Source of the DNA: Anaerolineales bacterium
GTDB taxonomy: Bacteria; Chloroflexota; Anaerolineae; Anaerolineales; UBA4823
Assembly: GCA_016932955.1 (NCBI GenBank)
Contig: JAFGBV010000185.1
Span: forward strand, 1 to 18,156
Direction of reading: 5' to 3'
DNA length: 18,156 bases
The position numbers and the translations under genes were made by a program. Below the pieces are notes generated by a model, which ran no database searches, was not told where the DNA came from, and worked only from the letters and a program-made list of their open reading frames with translations. Below, in pieces: positions 1-8,165 of the stretch (positions are counted from its first letter, which is position 1; every line of letters starts with the position of its first letter).

Positions 1-1321
1 ATACCAGGCCGCCGTCGCCCGCCACCAGGGAACCGATGCCGCTGCGCTTTCCGCTGCCCGCCTGTGGCAAGAAGCCCTGGATATCACCCAGGCTGCGATG
101 GGCTACACAACAATGCTGCTCTTTGCCACCATGGGCGCCTCGGCTGGCTCCGAAAGTCTGCTCACCCAGGCATATAACAAACTAGCCAAACAAGAAGGCG
201 ATCCGCCGGCAACCGTCCTGGTGATGGGCTATAACAACATCCCCGCCCGCGCCGAAAAATCGCTCTACGATCTGGCGCAGTGGTGCAAAGAGCAGCCCGC
301 CCTGAGCGCCTACCTGAGCGAGACGCCCACTGCGCAGATCCTGGCCCACCTGCAGCAAGGCGAGCAAGCCGATCCCGTCCAAGGCTGGCAGGATTTCCGC
401 CTACGCCTGGATCAGCACCTGCAGCAGTTCGGTCACATCATCTACGAGCTGGATTTTTCCCGCCCCCTGCCCCTGGACGACCCCACGCCGGTGCTCGAAA
501 CCTGCAAGATGTACCTGCGCGGCGAAGGCGCCAACCCTCATCAGCGTCAGCGCGCCAGAGAACAAGAACGGCTCCAAACCACCCAGGCGATCCTTGCCCG
601 CCTGAAAGGGCTGCGCCGCTGGGCCTTCCGCATCGCCCTCAACTGGGGGCAGCCCATGGCTGAGGTGCGCGAAGATGCCCTCTCCGAGATTGGCCTCGGC
701 TACCCCATCCTGCGCCGCTACCTGCGCGAGCTGGGTCGCCGCCTGGTCGAGGCCGGCGCGCTCCAGCACCCCGAGGAGATCTTCTGGCTTGAGCGCCGCG
801 AGATCGAAGCCCGCCTGGCAGACCTCGACCGTCAACAGCCGCTGGATAGCCTGGCAGGGCTTGTGCAACAGCGCAAAGCCTTCTGGCAACGAGCCTCCCA
901 GGAAACGCCTCCCCCCATGATTCCCTACAAGAAGAAGATCATGGGCATGAACACCGAGCTCTTTACCGCCATCCGCGAGGGTGATCAATCCGGAGACACG
1001 CTCAAAGGCGTGCCCACCAGCCCCGGCAAGGTCACTGCCCCGGCTTGCGTGCTGCGCGGCCCGCAAGATTTCGACCAGATGAAAGCCGGCGATGTCATCG
1101 TCGCCGGGACCACCACCCCCGCCTGGACGCCCCTCTTCGCCATGGCCTCCGCCGTCGTCACCGATATCGGCGGCCCGCTCAGCCACGGCTCGATCGTCGC
1201 CCGCGAATACGGCATCCCCGCCGTGATGGGCGTCGGTGTTGCCACCCGCCGCATCCGCAGCGGGCAAGTGATCACCGTCGACGGCAGCGCCGGCACTGTC
1301 ACCTTCATCGAAAAAGGCTGA
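1..1321 (+). CDS. PEP-utilising enzyme (PEP synthase/rifampicin phosphotransferase-like), 3' part
   Basis: The reading frame is open from the left edge, so the gene starts upstream; about 439 C-terminal residues are visible. The last ~100 residues form a PEP-utiliser mobile phosphohistidine domain: it begins near 'GVPTSPGKV' and contains 'GGPLSHGSIVAREYG', with the phospho-accepting His at bases 1184-1186. In this family the His shuttles a phosphoryl group between an ATP-grasp domain and a substrate domain. The ATP-grasp part would be N-terminal and is outside the window. The helical, Arg/Glu/Leu-rich middle region matches the linker or substrate-binding part of PEP synthase and rifampicin phosphotransferase relatives, but the substrate cannot be read from it. 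The stop lies one base before the MFS exporter ATG, so the two genes are probably cotranscribed and translationally coupled. Family call is firm; exact activity is open. Confidence 0.85.
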   Translation, partial: YQAAVARHQGTDAAALSAARLWQEALDITQAAMGYTTMLLFATMGASAGSESLLTQAYNKLAKQEGDPPATVLVMGYNNIPARAEKSLYDLAQWCKEQPALSAYLSETPTAQILAHLQQGEQADPVQGWQDFRLRLDQHLQQFGHIIYELDFSRPLPLDDPTPVLETCKMYLRGEGANPHQRQRAREQERLQTTQAILARLKGLRRWAFRIALNWGQPMAEVREDALSEIGLGYPILRRYLRELGRRLVEAGALQHPEEIFWLERREIEARLADLDRQQPLDSLAGLVQQRKAFWQRASQETPPPMIPYKKKIMGMNTELFTAIREGDQSGDTLKGVPTSPGKVTAPACVLRGPQDFDQMKAGDVIVAGTTTPAWTPLFAMASAVVTDIGGPLSHGSIVAREYGIPAVMGVGVATRRIRSGQVITVDGSAGTVTFIEKG

Positions 1322-1322
1322 G

Positions 1323-2477
1323 ATGACCCACCAGCGCCGCAATCTCATCCTGCTGGCCTTCTCCCTCATCGTCGTCATGCTGGCCTTCGGGATGGTGATG
1401 CCCATATTCCCCTTCCTGCTCACCAGGTTAGGTGGCAGCGGAGGGGAATATGGCTTGCTGATCGCCCTCTATTCGATCATGCAGTTGATCTTCGCCCCGC
1501 TCTGGGGCAGCCTCTCCGACCGCATCGGTCGCAAGCCTGTCCTGGCAGTGGGCATGCTCGGCAACAGCCTCACCCTGCTCATCTTCGGCCTGGCTGATCG
1601 GCTGTGGGTGCTTTACCTCGCCCGCACACTTTCCGGACTGATCTCCTGCGCCACCCTGCCCGCTGCCATGGCTTACATCGCCGACAGCACCCCCGAGTCG
1701 GAGCGCGGTGCTGGCATCGGGCAGCTGGGGGGCGCAGTTGGCCTGGGCGTCATCCTCGGCCCTGGACTGGGCGGCTGGCTGGCTGGCGATTCCCTTTCCA
1801 TGCCCTTCTTCATCGCCGCCGGGATGTCCCTCGTCTCCCTGCTCCTGATCATCTTCCTGCTGCCCGAATCCCTCCCCGCTGAGCACCGCCGCACCGGCGG
1901 GCAGCTCACCATCTTCCACCCGCGCCACACCCTGGATGCGCTGCGCGGCCCGCTGGGATTGCTGCTCTTCATGGCTTTCCTCGTTTCATTCGGCGCCATC
2001 AACTTCCAGGCCATCTTCGGCCTCTACGCCCTGGAAAAATTCGACTTCACCCCCGAGCAAGTGGGAACCGTGCTGGTGGTTGTCGGGCTGGTCTCAGCCC
2101 TCGTCCAGGGCGTGCTCACCGGCCCTGCCACCCGCCGTTGGGGCGAGGTAGCCGTCATCCGCTGGACGCTGCTGACCAACGCTGCCGGTTTCCTCATCCT
2201 CCTCCTCGCCCGCACCTACCCCGGCGTCCTGCTCACCGCCGGAATCTACACCCTCTCCCATGCCCTGCTCCGCCCTTCCGTCCAGGCCCTCACCTCCCGC
2301 CGCGCCCCCATGGCCCAGGGCGCCGCCATGGGCCTCAACAACGCCTTCCTCAGCCTGGGACAAATCGCCGGGCCGCTCTGGGCTGGCCTCGTCTTCGACC
2401 TCAACGTGGATCTCCCCTACCTCAGCGGCGCACTGATCATGCTCGCTGGCTTCCTGATCTGGTCGCACAAAGCTTAA
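1323..2477 (+). CDS. MFS transporter, DHA1 drug:H+ antiporter type (TetA-like)
   Basis: A 384-residue integral membrane protein with about 12 hydrophobic segments. MFS motif A sits between TM2 and TM3 at residues 62-73 (GSLSDRIGRKPV). The antiporter signature, motif C, is in TM5 (GVILGPGLGGWL), which in the 12-TM drug:H+ antiporters marks export rather than uptake. A loop around residues 185-205 (LPAEHRRTGG) separates the two six-helix halves. The ATG is one base after the upstream stop, so it is coupled to the PEP-utilising enzyme. The likely role is proton-driven efflux of a small hydrophobic compound or drug. Specificity cannot be told from sequence, and sugar or metabolite export remains possible. 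No hairpin terminator was seen directly downstream. Confidence 0.88.
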   Translation: MTHQRRNLILLAFSLIVVMLAFGMVMPIFPFLLTRLGGSGGEYGLLIALYSIMQLIFAPLWGSLSDRIGRKPVLAVGMLGNSLTLLIFGLADRLWVLYLARTLSGLISCATLPAAMAYIADSTPESERGAGIGQLGGAVGLGVILGPGLGGWLAGDSLSMPFFIAAGMSLVSLLLIIFLLPESLPAEHRRTGGQLTIFHPRHTLDALRGPLGLLLFMAFLVSFGAINFQAIFGLYALEKFDFTPEQVGTVLVVVGLVSALVQGVLTGPATRRWGEVAVIRWTLLTNAAGFLILLLARTYPGVLLTAGIYTLSHALLRPSVQALTSRRAPMAQGAAMGLNNAFLSLGQIAGPLWAGLVFDLNVDLPYLSGALIMLAGFLIWSHKA

Positions 2478-2534
2478 CATCAAAATAACGTGCCCGGGGC
2501 GGTTGATAAGTCGTCCCCTTGTGGCTGCCTCGGT

Positions 2535-2540
2535 TATAAT
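2535..2540 (+). promoter_or_regulatory. -10 box (TATAAT) for the SpoIIE-type phosphatase gene
   Basis: A perfect TATAAT hexamer lies about 50 bases before the preferred ATG at 2591, in the 98-base gap after the MFS gene. No convincing -35 is found at 16-18 bp spacing; TTGATA at 2503 is 26 bp away and too far. The -10 is placed by motif only. Confidence 0.45.
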
Positions 2541-2590
2541 ATACTCCGCTACCGAGAACGATTCCTGCACCCAAGGTGACCCACCAACCG

Positions 2591-4672
2591 ATGAACGATC
2601 CCGCCTTTCCCATTGCCAGCCGCCTCAACCCCGAGCTGAACACGCTCAGCGGTCAGCGACGCCTGGGCGGCGTCGCTGATGTGATCACCTTCCTGTACAC
2701 GCTGCCGCTGGCGCTTGCCGCCGTCATCTGGCTGGCGCTGGTCAGCGATTGGCAAGCCGCCCGCCAGGGCTGGCTGGTCATCCTCCTCGCTGGCGTACTG
2801 ATGTACCTCTTCAACCGCCTGAGCTTCTTCTTGATCACCGAGATCCGCGCCGGGGGCTACGCCAATACACAGGGCTCGCTGGATGATATGGTGCTTTGGA
2901 CGGGCGCTTTCCTGGTAGGGCCGGTGGTGCTCTGGCTGGAAATTGTCGCCAATGTGATCAGCCTGGTGAATGGCATGCGCCGCGCCACAAGCATGGCGGC
3001 GCGCTGGAGCCAGGCGCGCCTCTTCACTGCCACGGTTGCCTCCAACACATTGACCTTGCTCGCCGCCCTGCTGTTCCACGAAAGGCTGGGCGGGCAGATC
3101 CCCCTGGGCATGCTTACCTGGCAAACCATTCTCCTCGCCATGCTGGCCATGGTCGCACAGGTTGCCCTGCGTTTTGTCGTCTATAGCGGGTATATTGCCT
3201 ACGTGGCCTGGAGCCTAAAGAACCTGATGGGCGCCGACCCCCGTCCCGCCCTGATGTTCTTTGTTTATGCTTTCGTCTTCCCTGCCCTGGCCAATCCCTT
3301 TGCCATCCTCGCTGCAACCCTCTATGTGCGCGATGGGGTGCTTATCTTCATTTTCGACATGATCGGCCTGCTGCTGGTAGCCCTGCTCGCACGCCGCCTC
3401 AGCCAGGCAGCCGAGATCAGCCGCCAGCAGTCGCGCCAGCTCGAGCGGCTGGAGCGGTTAGGCCGCGAGCTGTTGAAAGCCCCGCCGGATGGCTCGACGC
3501 TCACAGGTTTATTGAACGAATACGTTCCGAATATGTTTGCCAGCCGTGGCATCGCCATCTGGCTGGAGCCAGGCCGCCTGCTCCTGAGCCACCCGCCAGA
3601 GTGGTCTCCCCCCCTGCAGCAGGTCTGGGCCTGGCTGCAGCAAAACGCCCAGGATCACGCCTTCCTGGCTGACGAAGAGCTGCCCTGGGAGGAGCAAGGC
3701 GGGAATAACCGCCGCACCCCCAACCATGAGCCCGTGGTGGTCGCCCCCATCTTGAACGTTGAGACGGGGTCCCCCTTTGGCATGGTCTACCTGGAGCTAC
3801 AAACCCTGGCCATCCCCTGGAACCGCCAGGCCATCGAAGGCATCGCCCCCGCCGTGCAATCCATCTCCGCTCAGATCGCCTCCGCACTGCACCAGGCGCA
3901 TACCTACCAGGAATCCCTCACCATGCAAAAGGCGCTCCAGGAGCTGCAACTGGCCCGCACCATCCAGGCTTCTTTCCTGCCTGAATCCCTGCCCCAATTG
4001 CCCGGCTGGCAGGTCGCCGCCACCCTCGAACCAGCGCGCCAGATTGCCGGCGACTTTTATGATTTCATCCATTTCCATGATGGCAAGCTGGGTATTTTGA
4101 TCGCAGACGTGGCCGATAAAGGCTTAGGCCCCGCCCTCTACATGGCCCTCAGCCGCACACTGATCCGTACCTACGCCGAACAGTACCCCGCCGACCCTGC
4201 TGCGGTGCTGCAAGCCGCCAACCGGCGCATCCTGGAGGATGCCCGCGCCAACCTCTTTGTCACCGTCTTTTACGGCGTGCTCGACCCCGCCACCGGCCTG
4301 CTGACCTACGCCAATGCCGGGCATACCCCGCCATACCTGATCACCGCCCCAGGCGTAGCAGAAAAAACGCATCTCACCTTGCGCAATACCGGTATGCCCC
4401 TCGGCATTGATTCCGATGCCGTGTGGCGGTATGAAACCGCCGAAATGAGACCCGGCGAAAAGCTGCTCCTCTATACCGATGGCGTCACCGATGCCCAGAA
4501 CAGCAATGGCGAATTCATCGACCGGCGCTTCATCCTCGAACTGGCCTGTTCCATGCGCGGCAGCAGCGTGCACGATCTGGCGCATGCCATCCTGGAAGAG
4601 GTGCACCATTTCATCGCCGATGCGCCGCGTTTTGATGATATTACACTGGTACTGGTGGGGCGAGAAACATGA
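2591..4672 (+). CDS. Membrane-bound SpoIIE/RsbU-type PP2C serine phosphatase with GAF-like domain
   Basis: A 693-residue protein. Residues ~30-280 hold about seven hydrophobic segments, followed by a short coiled-coil (Arg/Gln/Glu/Leu-rich) and a GAF-like domain at ~300-430. A second coiled-coil linker leads to a PP2C/SpoIIE phosphatase domain at ~450-690. Metal-binding Asp residues are visible in GDFYD (D488), IADVADKG (D506), YTDGVTDA and the terminal DDITLVLV. Such phosphatases dephosphorylate a STAS antagonist and so release a partner protein from an RsbW-type kinase. Both partners are encoded just downstream on the opposite strand. A GTG at 2576 would add five residues, but the AAGGTGA spanning it is better read as the Shine-Dalgarno for ATG 2591 (11-base spacing). 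The input signal, presumably membrane or GAF sensed, is unknown. Confidence 0.88.
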   Translation: MNDPAFPIASRLNPELNTLSGQRRLGGVADVITFLYTLPLALAAVIWLALVSDWQAARQGWLVILLAGVLMYLFNRLSFFLITEIRAGGYANTQGSLDDMVLWTGAFLVGPVVLWLEIVANVISLVNGMRRATSMAARWSQARLFTATVASNTLTLLAALLFHERLGGQIPLGMLTWQTILLAMLAMVAQVALRFVVYSGYIAYVAWSLKNLMGADPRPALMFFVYAFVFPALANPFAILAATLYVRDGVLIFIFDMIGLLLVALLARRLSQAAEISRQQSRQLERLERLGRELLKAPPDGSTLTGLLNEYVPNMFASRGIAIWLEPGRLLLSHPPEWSPPLQQVWAWLQQNAQDHAFLADEELPWEEQGGNNRRTPNHEPVVVAPILNVETGSPFGMVYLELQTLAIPWNRQAIEGIAPAVQSISAQIASALHQAHTYQESLTMQKALQELQLARTIQASFLPESLPQLPGWQVAATLEPARQIAGDFYDFIHFHDGKLGILIADVADKGLGPALYMALSRTLIRTYAEQYPADPAAVLQAANRRILEDARANLFVTVFYGVLDPATGLLTYANAGHTPPYLITAPGVAEKTHLTLRNTGMPLGIDSDAVWRYETAEMRPGEKLLLYTDGVTDAQNSNGEFIDRRFILELACSMRGSSVHDLAHAILEEVHHFIADAPRFDDITLVLVGRET

Positions 4673-4720
4673 ACCTATTCCCAGCCCCAGAGTTCTAACT
4701 TTTTTGATCGTAATAAACCA

Positions 4721-4754
4721 TCTCCCCAGGTGCTTTGCATAGCGCCAGGGGAGA
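4721..4754. terminator. Stem-loop between convergent genes, probable bidirectional terminator
   Basis: A 13-nt arm (4721-4733) pairs with 4742-4754 across an 8-nt loop. There are 12 pairs, one of them G-T, and one internal A-A mismatch. It sits between the 3' ends of the phosphatase gene (+) and the RsbW-like gene (-). The minus-strand continuation is T-rich (TGGTTTATTA); the plus-strand side has no clear T tract. It therefore fits the minus-strand operon best, with attenuation from both sides possible. Confidence 0.5.
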
Positions 4755-4818
4755 GAAAGTGACGTTCTTTATCGCCGGTGAGCGGTGCCGCTCATAACCT
4801 TTGACGTATGGAAACCCC

Positions 4819-5283
4819 TCACCGCCTCGGTGAAGGCGTGGAGTTGCAGCATTTCACCATCGTCAGGGTGTTGCCGTTCTCCTTTGAATATTCGTAACAC
4901 ACCTCATCCATCATCCGCCGTATCAAGAACACGCCCAAACCTCGCGACCTGAGCTTCTCCAGCGGCACGTTCACAATAGGCTCTGGCACCTTGTGCAGGT
5001 CGAAGGGCATGCCGTGATCCTTTATCGTAACGGTGAGACAGTCTTTCTTGATCTCACAGGTAATCTCGATTTCCCCGCGGTCATCTCCCCCGTAGGAATG
5101 CTCAATGACATTGGTTGCAGCCTCATCCACGGCCAACTGGATAGAATAAACCCCGGCAAGATCCAACCCGGCCGCCCGGGCATAGGGGGTAACGAAATCA
5201 CAGATCTGGGCCAGGATTTTCATCTGGCCGGGAAAGCGGCGGGTTTCTTTCAAGGGTTTTGTTGTATCGTTGAAGCAAACCAC
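4819..5283 (-). CDS. RsbW/SpoIIAB-like anti-sigma (switch) serine kinase, HATPase_c
   Basis: A 154-residue GHKL-type ATPase. The N box is VDEAATNVIEHSY, the G1 box DHGMPFD, and the G2 region RGLGVFLIRRMMDEV; these are the ATP-binding motifs of RsbW/SpoIIAB kinases. Such kinases bind a partner, classically a sigma factor, and phosphorylate a STAS antagonist. The gene begins with GTG three bases after the stop of the STAS gene, without a strong Shine-Dalgarno, so translation is probably coupled. An ATG 21 codons inside would cut into the conserved 'RRFPGQMKILAQI' segment and is unlikely. The pairing with a STAS gene and the convergent PP2C gene supports a partner-switching role. No sigma factor is adjacent, so the regulated target is unknown. 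Confidence 0.88.
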   Translation of the reverse strand: MVCFNDTTKPLKETRRFPGQMKILAQICDFVTPYARAAGLDLAGVYSIQLAVDEAATNVIEHSYGGDDRGEIEITCEIKKDCLTVTIKDHGMPFDLHKVPEPIVNVPLEKLRSRGLGVFLIRRMMDEVCYEYSKENGNTLTMVKCCNSTPSPRR

Positions 5284-5286
5284 AAT

Positions 5287-5616
5287 TTAGAAATTTCCCA
5301 CTGCCGAGACCACGTCATCATAAATGGTGAAGTAGCTCCCCATCCCCACCAGGCTGAGCGATTCACGGATGCTCTTATCCACATTAGCCAGCACCAGCTC
5401 ACCGCGTGGCTTGGCTTTCTTCTGCGTGTCAATCAGCACCCACCAGCCGGCGCTGGCCATGAAATTGACATCAGTCATATCAAAGACAATATTAAGCTTG
5501 CCGGTATCGGTCAGTTCCTCAAACACCTTGCGCAGTTCCGGCGCGTTGGAACCGTCAATCCGCCCGCTGGTTTTTACGGTTACACAGCGCTTGAATTCAG
5601 TGGTCGAGATATCCAT
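5287..5616 (-). CDS. STAS-domain anti-sigma factor antagonist (SpoIIAA/RsbV-like)
   Basis: A 109-residue single STAS domain. The core reads DMTDVNFMASAGWWVLI, equivalent to the 'MDSSG' phosphorylation loop of SpoIIAA. The serine aligned with SpoIIAA Ser58 is kept (Ser55 counted from the chosen ATG), while the flanking Asp and second Ser are both Ala. The ATG at 5616 is preferred because AGGAGG (complement of 5622-5627) lies 5 bases before it; a TTG one codon upstream would leave only 2 bases. It is the first gene of a two-gene operon with the RsbW-like kinase. In the unphosphorylated form it should bind the kinase and free its partner, and the convergent PP2C phosphatase is the likely reactivator. 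Confidence 0.88.
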   Translation of the reverse strand: MDISTTEFKRCVTVKTSGRIDGSNAPELRKVFEELTDTGKLNIVFDMTDVNFMASAGWWVLIDTQKKAKPRGELVLANVDKSIRESLSLVGMGSYFTIYDDVVSAVGNF

Positions 5617-5667
5617 CAAAGCCTCCTTTGGCGCATATGAAATAAAAATGATCCCGAAAGTGTTGTG

Positions 5668-5696
5668 ATTATATCAAGAGATTGTTGGTTGGGCAA
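5668..5696 (-). promoter_or_regulatory. Promoter of the STAS-kinase operon
   Basis: On the minus strand, TTGCCC (complement of 5691-5696) is separated by 17 bp from a perfect TATAAT (complement of 5668-5673). It lies ~50 bases upstream of the STAS ATG. Spacing and the -10 are ideal; the -35 matches 4 of 6 positions of TTGACA. Confidence 0.6.
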
Positions 5697-5761
5697 ATCA
5701 TGCTGATCGAAAGAATTTGGGGGTTACGCCAAACCCCGCCGATTAAGAAAAGCGGGTTCTC

Positions 5762-5811
5762 TGGGAATTGCCGGGGTGAGGCGGATCTGTCATTTGTCAC
5801 GGCAATTCCCA
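5762..5811. repeat. 12-bp perfect inverted repeat in the divergent intergenic region
   Basis: The arm TGGGAATTGCCG (5762-5773) is repeated in inverted form at 5800-5811, separated by 26 bases. It lies in the ~260-base gap between the divergently transcribed STAS operon and the histidine kinase gene, outside both predicted promoter cores. A smaller 6-bp stem (GGGGTT/AACCCC, 5720-5737) is nearby. The repeat could be an operator, a folded leader element or the ends of a decayed small element. The rest of the gap shows no coding signal. Confidence 0.7.
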
Positions 5812-5841
5812 ATCAGACGAAAAGCGTATCAGTCGGATTAA

Positions 5842-5850
5842 TGATATACT
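5842..5850 (+). promoter_or_regulatory. Extended -10 element for the histidine kinase operon
   Basis: TGATATACT matches an extended -10 (TGn followed by TATACT), ~28 bases before the kinase start. No -35 was found at normal spacing, as expected when an extended -10 is used. Motif-based only. Confidence 0.4.
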
Positions 5851-5877
5851 GATTTAACCCTGGATTTATACTGGAAT

Positions 5878-8160
5878 GTGGCGATGCTGAAACAAAATTC
5901 CTGGCGATCATCCCGCGAGGCTGCCTGGATTGCAAGCGGCCTGGCAGGCTTCTACCTTCTGCTCGGGCTGCTCTTCCACGCCCAAGGCTGGTTTGGATGG
6001 GTGCGCGAGGGAGCGCTGCTACTGGTGAGCCTGCTGGCAGCGTTCGCCCTGGGCAAGGCAGCCTTGCACAACCGAGAAAAAGGGCAGCAGGCGGCGATTG
6101 CCTGGGGCTTGCTCGCCCTTGCCCACCTGCTCTTCGCCCTGGGCGCCGGCTTGCGCCTGCCTCTCCAGTTCGGCCTGGGCAAGGCGCCATTCTCAGATAT
6201 GGTGGTGCTGTACCTGGCATATTCAGCGACCGCCCTTTCCCTGCTCTATTTCCTTCTTTTTGCTGCCGGTCTGCTGATCTTGCCGATTTCCCTGCCTGGG
6301 GCAAGCGAGCGCCTTAAATACAGGATCGACCTGGCGATCATCTTCCTGGCCGGGGGGGTGTTGGTATGGAACTTCCTCATCGCGCCGGGTATGCAACAAT
6401 CTGGGTGGGGTCTCCTGTCTGCGGCTCAAATCGTGGCGTATCCTGTGCTGGGTCTGGCGCTTGCCACTGTACTGCTCCGATTCCTTTACTACCACTCCCG
6501 CCAATCCGTTCACCAGCCGCTGTTGTTACTCGAGTGGAGCAGCGCTGCAGCGATCATTGGCACGCTGGTCTTCGCCATTGAGATGCGCCTGGGCTCCGCG
6601 CCAGCGGACTGGCTGGCAGAGGCAGCCTACCTGGCTGCCTTTGCGCTTGCTGGGCTGGCAGGGCTGGCTCAGCGGCAAGAACCAGTTGACCAGCAAACAG
6701 CCAGTAAGCCAAAAGCAGCTCTTGCCTGGATCCCCTACCTGCCCTATCTGTTGGGTATTCTGGCTTTTTTCCTCCTTGTGGGTTACGAGCGCGCCATGGT
6801 GCCCTTCGTCGCTTTGGCCAGCATTGTAGGCGTGATCTTTGCCCTCATCATCCTGCGCCAGGTGGTTTCCCTGCGCGAGAATGCCCGCCTCTACGAGAAT
6901 GAACTGCGCCGCCGGCGCTTGGCGGAGGCCCTCAGCCAGGCGGGGCGTGAGCTCACCGGCAACCTGGAGTTCGAGCTGGTGCCCGGGCTGGTGCTCGACC
7001 AGCTCGCAGCCGTGCTGCCATACGAGCGCTGCTCGATCATGATCGAGCGCGACAATATGCTGATCATCGCCGCCCAGCGCGGCTTCCCCAAAGACGAGCG
7101 CACCCGCAACCTGCGGATCAAGATCCGCGAAGATGATGTCTTCCTGGAGATGGCGCACACGCAGCAGCCGGTGGTCTACCCCGATATCACCCAGGTGCAA
7201 GGCTGGCAGATCGTCCCCTGGCTGCCGTTGAACAAATCCTGGATGGGCGTGCCCCTCATCGTCCACGACCGGGCGATTGGTATGCTTTCCATCACCCGCC
7301 GCCCTGCCGATGCCTTCAGCCCAGATGATGCCCTGCTGGCAGTGGCTTTCGCCGGGCAGGCAGCCATTGCCCTGGAGAACGCTCGCCTGTACGGCGAGCT
7401 GGCTCACGCCTACCACAACCTTGAGATCCTCGACCGCACCAAGTCACGCTTCATCGAAGTGGTCGCCCACGAGCTGCGCACCCCCCTCACCATCATCAAG
7501 GGCTATTCCCAGGCACTCTCCTCCCAACCCGCCACCCGCTCCGACCCCGCCCTCGGCCCCTACCTGGATGGCATCCTGCGCGGCATCGACCGCATGCACG
7601 AGACCGTCAACGACATGCTCGCCGTCACCAAGATCGACGCCCAGGAGCTCAAACTGCGCAAGAAGCCCACCCTGCTCAGCATTGTGCTTGGCGAGGCCGC
7701 CCAAAAATTCGAAGCAGCCCTGCAGGAGCGCAGCCTGACCCTCAGCATGGAGGGATTGAAAGGCCTGCCCCCCATCCAAGCCGACCCCGATCTGCTCAAC
7801 AAGGTGTTTATGCATCTCATCCAGAATGCCATCAAGTACACCCCCGATGGCGGCAAGATCAGCATTACCGCCGAGCACGACGAGCAAAGCAGGATGATTG
7901 AAGTGGTCGTGAGCGACAACGGCATTGGCATCGACCCGGAGCAACAGCAGGTGATCTTCGAAAAATTCTACCAAGGCGGGGAGGCCGCCCTGCATTCTTC
8001 CGGCAAGACGAAGTTCAAGGGCGGCGGGCCGGGGCTGGGTCTGGCAATTGCCCGCGGCATTGTTGTCGCCCATAGTGGGCGCATCTGGGTGGAAAGCCCC
8101 GGCTGTGACGAGCAAGCCTGCCCCGGCAGCCAGTTTCACCTCCGCCTGCCTGTGGAATAA
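5878..8160 (+). CDS. Polytopic sensor histidine kinase with GAF domain
   Basis: A 760-residue protein starting at GTG; an ATG two codons in is equally possible, and both have weak Shine-Dalgarno sites. Residues ~15-340 contain about ten hydrophobic segments. A coiled-coil (LRENARLYENEL) follows, then a GAF domain (~355-515), a HisKA dimerisation domain with the phospho-accepting His531 in VVAHELRTPL, and a HATPase_c domain. The ATPase motifs are N box HLIQNAIKYTPDGG, G1 DNGIGID, F box FEKFYQ and G2 GPGLGLAIARG. It autophosphorylates on the His and passes the phosphate to a response regulator, but none is encoded nearby, so it is an orphan kinase. The stop is five bases before the glycosyltransferase start, indicating an operon. 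The membrane part is a candidate ligand-sensing or transport-like domain of unknown specificity. Confidence 0.9.
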   Translation: MAMLKQNSWRSSREAAWIASGLAGFYLLLGLLFHAQGWFGWVREGALLLVSLLAAFALGKAALHNREKGQQAAIAWGLLALAHLLFALGAGLRLPLQFGLGKAPFSDMVVLYLAYSATALSLLYFLLFAAGLLILPISLPGASERLKYRIDLAIIFLAGGVLVWNFLIAPGMQQSGWGLLSAAQIVAYPVLGLALATVLLRFLYYHSRQSVHQPLLLLEWSSAAAIIGTLVFAIEMRLGSAPADWLAEAAYLAAFALAGLAGLAQRQEPVDQQTASKPKAALAWIPYLPYLLGILAFFLLVGYERAMVPFVALASIVGVIFALIILRQVVSLRENARLYENELRRRRLAEALSQAGRELTGNLEFELVPGLVLDQLAAVLPYERCSIMIERDNMLIIAAQRGFPKDERTRNLRIKIREDDVFLEMAHTQQPVVYPDITQVQGWQIVPWLPLNKSWMGVPLIVHDRAIGMLSITRRPADAFSPDDALLAVAFAGQAAIALENARLYGELAHAYHNLEILDRTKSRFIEVVAHELRTPLTIIKGYSQALSSQPATRSDPALGPYLDGILRGIDRMHETVNDMLAVTKIDAQELKLRKKPTLLSIVLGEAAQKFEAALQERSLTLSMEGLKGLPPIQADPDLLNKVFMHLIQNAIKYTPDGGKISITAEHDEQSRMIEVVVSDNGIGIDPEQQQVIFEKFYQGGEAALHSSGKTKFKGGGPGLGLAIARGIVVAHSGRIWVESPGCDEQACPGSQFHLRLPVE

Positions 8161-8165
8161 ACTCC

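Noticed and set aside
401..1423. Long antisense open frame (~340 codons) opposite the PEP-utilising enzyme
   Set aside because: It mirrors a GC-rich coding gene, has no recognisable domain and conflicts with a clear phosphohistidine domain on the + strand.
2503..2540. TTGATA plus TATAAT as a sigma-70 promoter
   Set aside because: The spacing is 26 bp, outside the usable 16-19 bp range; only the -10 was kept.
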